Program-made: the position numbers and the translations under genes
Notes under the pieces: model-generated
Database searches by the model: none
Told to the model about the DNA's origin: nothing
The model's input: only the letters and a program-made list of their open reading frames with translations
Part shown: positions 45,284 through 51,154 of the stretch, piece by piece
Layout of the letters: each line of letters begins with the position of its first letter
Position numbering within the stretch: position 1 is the first letter of the stretch
Assembly (NCBI GenBank): GCA_007695305.1
Contig: REEA01000115.1
Location: forward strand, 1-51,154
Source: Bacteroidia bacterium
GTDB taxonomy: Bacteria > Bacteroidota > Bacteroidia > Bacteroidales > UBA7960
Length of the DNA stretch: 51,154 bases
Direction: 5' to 3'

Positions 45284-45739
45284 TTATTTGATTGTATTGA
45301 GATTAATTACTTTTGGTTCCTGGGCAGCATGTGGATGTTCGCTTCCCTCAAAAACACGAAGATTGCGAAATATCTGGCTTCCAAGCTTGTTTTTGGGAAG
45401 CATGCCCTTGATGGCCTTCTCTACCATAAACGTGGGTTTTTTTGCCATCATTTGCTCAGCAGTCTTAAATCTCTGACCCCCGGGATAACCAGTATGCCGA
45501 ACGTAACTCTTGTCCTGCCACTTGTTCCCTGTAAGCCGAATCTTCTCCGCATTGATGATGATCACATTGTCACCGCAATCAACATGAGGCGTAAACAATG
45601 CTTTATGCTTCCCGCGCAGGATTTTTGCCACTTTGGATGCAAGACGACCCAGGATCTCATCGGTAGCATCAACAAGAACCCAATCCTTTTCAACCGTTTG
45701 ACGGTTGGCCGAGGCAGTCTTATAACTCAATGTATTCAT
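45284..45739 (-). CDS. rplM: 50S ribosomal protein L13
   Basis: A 151-residue ribosomal protein with the usual landmarks: [41 protein letters not shown] and [15 protein letters not shown]. First gene of rplM-rpsI-rpsB-tsf. Two perfect -7 boxes lie upstream (45806-45813 and 45910-45917), and the leader from the nearer one carries a GC-rich hairpin, so tandem promoters and leader control are likely. Confidence 0.98.
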   Translation of the reverse strand: MNTLSYKTASANRQTVEKDWVLVDATDEILGRLASKVAKILRGKHKALFTPHVDCGDNVIIINAEKIRLTGNKWQDKSYVRHTGYPGGQRFKTAEQMMAKKPTFMVEKAIKGMLPKNKLGSQIFRNLRVFEGSEHPHAAQEPKVINLNTIK

Positions 45740-45783
45740 CGTATTGTTTCGTTTGCTGTGTCTGAATATTCATAATGCAACCC

Positions 45784-45803
45784 CTAACCCCTTGTTTTGG
45801 GGG
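45784..45803 (-). promoter_or_regulatory. GC-rich hairpin at the 5' end of the rplM leader
   Basis: On the minus strand CCCC and GGGG pair around the loop CAAAACAA, at the very start of the transcript from the proximal promoter. It is followed by TTAGGGG, which could compete for pairing. It could be a ribosomal-protein autoregulation site, but no known leader family was recognised. Confidence 0.35.
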
Positions 45804-45805
45804 TG

Positions 45806-45813
45806 CAAAGATA
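45806..45813 (-). promoter_or_regulatory. Proximal -7 promoter box of the rplM operon
   Basis: The minus strand reads TATCTTTG, a perfect match, with a predicted start near 45801 and a 62-base leader. The 13 bases GGGTGCAAAGATA (45801-45813, plus strand) recur exactly at 45905-45917. Confidence 0.65.
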
Positions 45814-45838
45814 AAACTTAGTTTTGTTATCGGCAAAT

Positions 45839-45862
45839 TTATTAACAACAAATTGTTAATAA
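45839..45862. promoter_or_regulatory. Perfect 10-bp inverted repeat between the two rplM promoters
   Basis: Arms TTATTAACAA (45839-45848) and TTGTTAATAA (45853-45862) flank CAAA. It lies 26-49 bases upstream of the proximal -7 box, across the expected -33 region, so it may be an operator. A role as a factor-independent terminator is unlikely because it is so AT-rich. Confidence 0.45.
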
Positions 45863-45909
45863 GCTTCCGCGGATCGCAATCGGATATATAACGGGCTAAA
45901 TCAAGGGTG

Positions 45910-45917
45910 CAAAGATA
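45910..45917 (-). promoter_or_regulatory. Distal -7 promoter box of the rplM operon
   Basis: The minus strand reads TATCTTTG, a perfect match, with a start near 45905 and a leader of about 166 bases. The remainder of the 45740-46156 gap shows no gene apart from these promoter elements and one plus-strand box at 46035. Confidence 0.6.
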
Positions 45918-46034
45918 GATATTTTTTCTTAAAAAATTACACCGCTTCTTATCTCTGTATAAAGAAATTATACACCATGAGGATAACCAGAAAAATACCT
46001 GGAAAAAGTGTATCCAAAAATCAGCCTTTTTACA

Positions 46035-46042
46035 TATTTTTG
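46035..46042 (+). promoter_or_regulatory. -7 promoter box upstream of the Lnb-type gene
   Basis: TATTTTTG is a perfect match with a leader of about 110 bases to the ATG at 46157. A weaker box (TACTTTTC, 46148-46155) abuts the ATG. Confidence 0.4.
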
Positions 46043-46156
46043 TCTGATCTGATAACAAATGTATTTTAAGTTCAGCGTCGGAAACATATTTATCGCAGAT
46101 CCGCAAATAATCATCCGACAACATCATGCTGTTACGCTCATGAAAAATACTTTTCC

Positions 46157-47320
46157 ATGAAGAGACCATATTCTTTTTCCCTGCTGATTTTTCTTCTGGC
46201 CCTGCTACCCCATGAACAAACTACTGCCTCTGGTATTCTCTCACCCGAAGCCAGGGTGTCATTGCTAACAGCAGGCCCCGGGGAAAGGCTGTATGCGGCA
46301 TTCGGACATAGTGCACTATGGGTGTACGACCCAGCGTATAATATAGATGAGGTGTATAACTGGGGGACATTTGATTTTGACACCCCAAATTTTTATCTCA
46401 AATTCATGCAGGGAAGGTTGCTGTATAAGCTCACAGTGGTACCATTACACGTGTTCCTCATTGAATACAGGCACACCGGCAGGTTCGTGCATGAACAGAC
46501 GCTGAACCTTACCTTCGAAGAAAAATTGCACATTTATCAATTCCTTCAAATCAACAGAAAGCCGGAAAATATTTATTACCTCTATGATTTCTTTTTTGAC
46601 AATTGCGCCACCCGTATTCGTGATCTGGTTGATGAGCAGCTTGATATAGACTGGGGTCCGGATCCGCACCCCCATCAGGAACGCAGCTTTCGCGATATGT
46701 TAAAGCCATACGTGGCGTACCAACCGTGGATAGCGTTCGGCATAGATATTCTGTTGGGTTTGCCTGCTGATAAGAGAGCAACTCCTTGGCATTATATGTT
46801 TTTACCGGATGACATGTTTATCGCTTTTGGTCACGCGAGGCACCACGATGGAAGAATCCTGGTGAATGCCTGGAGAGAAATACTGCCTGAACAGATTGTA
46901 TGGGAAAGCCCTTCTGCCCCCACCCCGGTTATGACGTCCTGGTTGTTGTTCATTGCCGGATGCCTGGCACTGTTGCACAGGAAGTCATTTAAGGTCTTTT
47001 TCAAGATATACTTTCTCTTGCTGGGAACCCTTGGAATAATCGTATTTTTTATGTGGTTTTTGTCTGATCACGTCGCCACTGCGCTTAACATGAATCTGTT
47101 GTGGACTCTCCCAACCCACATCTATTTTTCTGCCAGAATGAACTCACCAACAGCCCTTTCAAAGATGGTGATGACCTGGTATGCCCGCTTTGTGTGTGCC
47201 ATCGGTGTTTTATTGCTGGTTTCATGGCCCGTGTTCCCGCAATCATTTCACCCTGCAATGTTTCCTTTAATTGCCCTTTCTGCTGTTTTCGCAGGAGCTT
47301 ACCTGATCAAGTACAAGTAG
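46157..47320 (+). CDS. lnb: DUF4105 / Lnb-type membrane protein, candidate lipoprotein N-acyltransferase
   Basis: A 387-residue protein. A signal peptide or anchor covers residues 1-24. The periplasmic DUF4105 domain (about 30-255) carries the family motifs AAFGHSALWV (His51) and FDNCATRIRDLV (Cys150), a His/Cys pair typical of a papain-like active site. About four to five membrane helices fill residues 258-387. DUF4105 is now described as the N-terminal domain of Lnb, the lipoprotein N-acyltransferase of Bacteroides species, which lack Lnt. Here a complete Lnt is also encoded, so this could be a second acyltransferase, one with other acceptors, or a related protein of different role. It is a single gene with one or two promoter boxes. 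Confidence 0.82.
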   Translation: MKRPYSFSLLIFLLALLPHEQTTASGILSPEARVSLLTAGPGERLYAAFGHSALWVYDPAYNIDEVYNWGTFDFDTPNFYLKFMQGRLLYKLTVVPLHVFLIEYRHTGRFVHEQTLNLTFEEKLHIYQFLQINRKPENIYYLYDFFFDNCATRIRDLVDEQLDIDWGPDPHPHQERSFRDMLKPYVAYQPWIAFGIDILLGLPADKRATPWHYMFLPDDMFIAFGHARHHDGRILVNAWREILPEQIVWESPSAPTPVMTSWLLFIAGCLALLHRKSFKVFFKIYFLLLGTLGIIVFFMWFLSDHVATALNMNLLWTLPTHIYFSARMNSPTALSKMVMTWYARFVCAIGVLLLVSWPVFPQSFHPAMFPLIALSAVFAGAYLIKYK

Positions 47321-47516
47321 ATCCTTCACATACCGATTTGTTATACCTGGGCTTTGTTGTTCGAAGACAGCATTCCTGTATTCCTGAATCCCTTTTGGGC
47401 CGGTCGGATAATTAACTGCACAGCGGGCCTCCAATCCGGAAAACAGGTAAGAATGCGATCCAGATAACTTCAACAGTGCAGAGCTTCTGTAATTACGCGC
47501 ATGATAATGGGTATAC

Positions 47517-47555
47517 AAAAAAAATGGGAAAGCCTTACGGCCTTCCCATTTTTTT
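47517..47555. terminator. Bidirectional intrinsic terminator
   Basis: A 12-bp stem with one mismatch (AATGGGAAAGCC 47523-47534, GGCCTTCCCATT 47539-47550) and loop TTAC, flanked by an A run on the left and a T run on the right. It ends the big cargo gene (stop at 47571) on the minus strand and can also stop the Lnb-type transcript about 200 bases after its stop. Confidence 0.85.
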
Positions 47556-47570
47556 GGAAACGAATTACTG

Positions 47571-50500
47571 CTATTTGGTAACCTGTACCCTGTGGGTAAT
47601 AATACCCCGGTTGGTAGTCATCTGAATGAAATAGATTCCGTTTCTCATATTGGATACGTCTATCTCAGTCTGATGTTCGTTCACAGTCGTTGTATAAACC
47701 ACCTGTCCGAGCATATCGATCATTCTGATTTCCGCAATTGGCACATTCGATTCAACGAACAGCCTGCTTCTTGCAGGAACAGGATATAAATTCACTGTAA
47801 TTTCATCTGCTTCAACAACATCCAGATCCGGCGGGCCGAACACGTCTTCTACGAGCATGTCTCCTGTGACCACGACAACCCGGTTGGGATCGCCGGGCCA
47901 TTCGCCGCCGTCCCAGCCGTCGCCAATGTAGTCAGAGAAGTACTTGTACTCATAGGTGCCTGCCTCCAGATGGTGGGTGATTCCATACACCATCGGGTCG
48001 GCTGTGAGCCAATCCAGCACCTGGTTTTCAGGATCGCTGCCGGGCTCTGCCCATCCGACCATGCTTCCGGTCATCAAAATATGGTGCACATCGGGATCAA
48101 AGCCGCCGAGCAAGTCATATTGCATGGCTTTGCTTATATCTACGTTGAATACTACTTCAAACAGATCGGGTTGATCGACTTCAATATCAAAATCAATTCC
48201 AATAATGTCTGACATGCCTGTAGTGTAAACAGAGCGCACTCCTGCCGTGTATTCACCGCTTGTCAATCCTTCAAACATGAATTCAGTGTCCTGAACTCCT
48301 TCGGCAACCATGGCTCCATCCAGGAATACGTCAAAGCCAACGAAAGCTTTGCTTCCTGCTGTGTAAACGTCACCCAGGTTTGCACCATAGGCACGGATCA
48401 GGTAGTTTACTTCAAATCCCCAGAAGGATATATCCGTAAACGCGGAGGTTGGATCAGTTATGTTGAATACGCCAAACTGTGTGCCGGGCACGAAGTCCCA
48501 CGGTGCACCAACTCCATCATCCACAGCCAATCCCAGGAAGCCATTGTAGCTTAAACCAATGAAGAATCCTTCAGGAGCATCAACGGGAGATGTAAATTCA
48601 TAGGTGTTCCACTGGTTATCGGTGTTGGGCACATTTTCGGCAGTGTACAGCACGTTGTTTCTGTCCGGTAGTCCTTCAGGAGTAAGGCCGAGAACCCATA
48701 CTTTTACAGTATTGTGGGGGCCACCTTCTTCGGTCAGCTGCCAGGTCATCTCGTGCAGTACTGCGTTGTAGAAGTGTGCTGCACCCATTACTGAGTTCCA
48801 GGTGCCCTGGAAGCCAAGTTGTGCATCCACCACGCCATCGTCATAACGGAATTCATACTCATCACCATAATCATTCCAGGTAAACAGGGCTTTTCCGGGC
48901 TCCAGACCTTCTGTTGTAACGTCAAGGTTGAAGGGCTCAACAATGTTGTCGAGCATATGCACCTCAATATCAAGGTCTGCATTGGCAACAGTAAATGAAA
49001 CAGATTCTGCAATATAACCGGCAGCGGTGATATTGGCCGTATAATCACCTGCCCAAAGGTTGGTGCTAGCAATACCGTTCGCATCTGTAGTGATGATATC
49101 GCCATTGATGTTTATGCTGGCTCCGGCAATGGGATCCTGGGCGGGACTGTCTTCCTTCACATGGAAGGTAACTTCAAACATATCCATTGCTTCACCAATA
49201 TAAATGTCATCAATGTACCACTGGTTGATATTCCAGCTGTTGCCATCATATACGAAGGCCAGGTAGAATTGCTCACCACCTACATCATCCAAAAGGATAA
49301 CCTGTTCTGTTGGTGGAACATCTCTGCCGCCTTCAGCTTCCCGATCATCGGAAGTGCGTAAGGCCTGCTTCATATCCATGGTCCATTGGTCTGTCCAGGT
49401 TTCGCCATCCAACGAGGTTTGCACCTTCAGGGTATAATCACCGCTGTAGTCATTTACACTGTGCATAAACATAAGCATCACGTCATCAACACCTGAAGCG
49501 TTAATAAGCGGTGTAATAGCCCTGAATACATCTTCAGATGAGGGGCTCCAGTTAAAGCGCAATTCGGGTGCTGCTGCACCGCCGGCATTGTTTGAATCCC
49601 ATACGCCCCAGTTTGTATGTGTACGCTCCCAGTGTTCGGGCATTTGACCAACAGGTACACCACTGAAGTCTTCTTCAAAGGGTAATGTTGCCATATAAAC
49701 CGCTTCTCCAACAAAAACATCATCGATGTACCAAAAATTAATGTTAAAACTATTGCCCTCAAATACAAAGGCAACGTGGAACTGTTCTCCTCCCACTCCG
49801 TCCAGCATTAGAGTCATTGCCGTTGGAGGGATGTCTTCTTTAAAGCTAAGCTCGCGATCTTCCAGAGCATTTTTATTTTCTTCAACATACAGCTCCCATT
49901 GGTCAGTCCAGGTTTCACCGTCTAGTGAAGTTTGAACCTTCAATGTATAGTCTCCACTGTAGTCATTTACGCTATGCATAAATGTCAGCATGATGTTATC
50001 CAGATCGGAGCCATCCAGCAAGGGTGTAATAACCCTAAAGGTGGTATTGGCAGAGGGCGTCCAGTTAAAGCGAAGCTCTGGTGCTGATACGCCACCGGCG
50101 TTGTTGGAATCAACCACTGCCCAGTTGGTATGGGAACGCATCCAGTCCTGAGGAACACTCCCAATAGGACCATCGGTGAAATCCTCTTCGAATGGCAGCT
50201 CATAGACAACCGGAGGCGGTTCGTCTTCATACAGGGGTAACTCAATCAAATCACCACCTGTTGGAAGCGCAACAAACAACCCAAAAGCTGGTCCGTTACT
50301 GTTATCAGCAGGGTTAAGGAAACCTGACGCAACTATTACCAGTGCTTCCCCTTGCAGGTTTAGTGTTGCCAATGGTGCTTCATAAGCAGCAACAACAACT
50401 TCTCCGGCAGCATCCCTTATCTCAATGATGTAGTCACCTGTGATTAATTCCAGGTATCCTGCAAAATCACCGAACGAGAAATCACCAATGATTTCATCAT

Positions 50501-51154
50501 TCACAACGGTTACTTCCCAAACGCTTACCGTTGGGGCATCCGTAGAACCATGGAAGGCCAAAAGATCGGTATTGTCAGGGTTGGCGGCTTCCTCCCGGCC
50601 CTGATCGAATACATACAAGGCAAAGGGTTCTACCGGATCATAACCTTCGGCACTGACGTTTCCTGCGGCAACAACCACATATGTTTCATCAACGTCGAAC
50701 TGGACAGTGATCGGGCCTACACCATTCTCAATACCAGCGCCAGCGGGAGCAACAACAATGTCGAGATCAACACCAGCAGGAACATCCATGAAAGGTGTAG
50801 CTTGGCGGAAGCCAACATTTTCAAGGAAAAGATCACCATTTACAAAAATGTCAACTTCTTCTACCAACGCGTCGGCCGAGTTATGAATAATCTGCACCCG
50901 TGCAAAATCATCCGGGTCAACAATAACTCCGGTCCATAATTCAAATGCCAGGTCATAATCCAGCTGGCCACGATAACCACCGGCTTCTCCTTTATATGTT
51001 AAGCTTGTCGGGTGTGCCTCACCACGGACAAATTCACCGCGCACAGCTTCTAACCTTTGCCATGCGATTTCGTCGCCTTCATCAGAGTTAATCCACAGAA
51101 ACCAGGTTCCAGAACCATTGTTTGCATCTATCTGGGCGGAAACCCACGCTTCAG
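47571..51154 (-). CDS. Large type IX-secreted multidomain surface protein, N-terminus outside the window
   Basis: The frame is open to the window edge, so the gene is partial: at least 1193 residues. From the visible N-terminal side there is a DUF4397-like domain (RVQIIHNSADALVEEVDIFVNG). Two near-identical adhesion-like jelly-roll domains of about 168 residues follow (DNA 50200-49695 and 49687-49182), then a carboxypeptidase-regulatory-like domain (DPIAGASININGD). Further beta-rich and fibronectin-like parts lead to an E-set/starch-binding-like domain (MTGSMVGWAEPG). The last 76 residues are a type IX sorting domain (VNLYPVPARSRLFVES). No catalytic domain is visible; a surface adhesin or binding scaffold is likely. 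A frame-internal GTG at 51044 is not the true start. Confidence 0.88.
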   Translation of the reverse strand, partial: EAWVSAQIDANNGSGTWFLWINSDEGDEIAWQRLEAVRGEFVRGEAHPTSLTYKGEAGGYRGQLDYDLAFELWTGVIVDPDDFARVQIIHNSADALVEEVDIFVNGDLFLENVGFRQATPFMDVPAGVDLDIVVAPAGAGIENGVGPITVQFDVDETYVVVAAGNVSAEGYDPVEPFALYVFDQGREEAANPDNTDLLAFHGSTDAPTVSVWEVTVVNDEIIGDFSFGDFAGYLELITGDYIIEIRDAAGEVVVAAYEAPLATLNLQGEALVIVASGFLNPADNSNGPAFGLFVALPTGGDLIELPLYEDEPPPVVYELPFEEDFTDGPIGSVPQDWMRSHTNWAVVDSNNAGGVSAPELRFNWTPSANTTFRVITPLLDGSDLDNIMLTFMHSVNDYSGDYTLKVQTSLDGETWTDQWELYVEENKNALEDRELSFKEDIPPTAMTLMLDGVGGEQFHVAFVFEGNSFNINFWYIDDVFVGEAVYMATLPFEEDFSGVPVGQMPEHWERTHTNWGVWDSNNAGGAAAPELRFNWSPSSEDVFRAITPLINASGVDDVMLMFMHSVNDYSGDYTLKVQTSLDGETWTDQWTMDMKQALRTSDDREAEGGRDVPPTEQVILLDDVGGEQFYLAFVYDGNSWNINQWYIDDIYIGEAMDMFEVTFHVKEDSPAQDPIAGASININGDIITTDANGIASTNLWAGDYTANITAAGYIAESVSFTVANADLDIEVHMLDNIVEPFNLDVTTEGLEPGKALFTWNDYGDEYEFRYDDGVVDAQLGFQGTWNSVMGAAHFYNAVLHEMTWQLTEEGGPHNTVKVWVLGLTPEGLPDRNNVLYTAENVPNTDNQWNTYEFTSPVDAPEGFFIGLSYNGFLGLAVDDGVGAPWDFVPGTQFGVFNITDPTSAFTDISFWGFEVNYLIRAYGANLGDVYTAGSKAFVGFDVFLDGAMVAEGVQDTEFMFEGLTSGEYTAGVRSVYTTGMSDIIGIDFDIEVDQPDLFEVVFNVDISKAMQYDLLGGFDPDVHHILMTGSMVGWAEPGSDPENQVLDWLTADPMVYGITHHLEAGTYEYKYFSDYIGDGWDGGEWPGDPNRVVVVTGDMLVEDVFGPPDLDVVEADEITVNLYPVPARSRLFVESNVPIAEIRMIDMLGQVVYTTTVNEHQTEIDVSNMRNGIYFIQMTTNRGIITHRVQVTK
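49182..50200 (-). repeat. Tandem internal duplication of a domain of about 505 bp in the cargo gene
   Basis: The units 50200-49695 and 49687-49182 encode proteins that align end to end, from LPFEEDF to the closing GEA. Shared stretches include HTNW, SNNAGG and MHSVNDYSGDYTLKVQTSLD. At DNA level they differ mostly at third codon positions, so the duplication is old and kept by selection. Confidence 0.85.

Noticed and set aside
45720-46169. A 149-codon minus-strand open frame upstream of rplM
   Set aside because: It covers both rplM promoter boxes, the inverted repeat and the rplM start, and shows no protein family features.

Overview
The window is chromosomal DNA of a member of the Bacteroidota, most likely class Bacteroidia. 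Three things show this. First, most genes are preceded by the phylum's own -7 promoter element (TAnnTTTG, seen as TATCTTTG, TACCTTTG, TACATTTG and so on) and lack a Shine-Dalgarno sequence. Second, the type IX secretion/gliding gene sprA is present, with two large secreted proteins ending in type IX sorting domains. Third, gene order and fusions are typical of the phylum: rplM-rpsI-rpsB-tsf, malic enzyme-ruvA-sprA, atpD-atpC apart from the rest of the ATP synthase genes, and a DAHP synthase fused to chorismate mutase.

Layout. 1-4.6 kb: end of a tRNA-Val, a small DoxX-like membrane protein, a secreted S9 peptidase, an extended SDR, then a MntA/HepT toxin-antitoxin pair whose HepT gene is cut short. 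5-9.7 kb: apolipoprotein N-acyltransferase (lnt), a TetR regulator behind a palindromic operator, queG and tyrS. 10-15.4 kb: nitroreductase, elbB, a MacB-type permease with its HlyD-type adaptor, xth and a hotdog thioesterase. 15.4-22.6 kb: a large AsmA-family protein with a coiled-coil tail, a secreted GH13 amylase and an OmpA-family lipoprotein. 22.8-32.2 kb: malic enzyme, ruvA and the 7.2-kb sprA. 32.2-38.5 kb: an SDR coupled to APS reductase, aroF-chorismate mutase, thiL, RNase HI and recJ. 38.5-46 kb: atpC/atpD, ribF, frr, pyrH and the tsf-rpsB-rpsI-rplM operon. 46-51 kb: a DUF4105/Lnb-type membrane protein and a >1190-residue type IX cargo protein that runs off the window.

How it fits together. 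Most genes are housekeeping (translation, ATP synthesis, nucleotide, flavin, thiamine and aromatic metabolism, DNA repair). An envelope layer is added: lipoprotein acylation by Lnt and possibly Lnb, SprA as the type IX outer-membrane channel, its two cargo proteins, the AsmA protein and an efflux-type ABC module. Strand switches are tight. Several convergent pairs overlap or nearly touch, and only one clear intrinsic terminator was found.

No CRISPR array, prophage, complete insertion sequence or obvious new multi-gene defence system is visible. The points most worth following are: a RibF whose FMN adenylyltransferase motifs have all decayed while the riboflavin kinase half is intact; Lnt and a Lnb-type protein in the same genome; a HepT toxin truncated by a dispersed intergenic repeat present in three copies; a 23-bp palindrome controlling the lnt/tetR divergent region; and several genes whose promoter sits so close to the ATG that the mRNA should be leaderless or nearly so.
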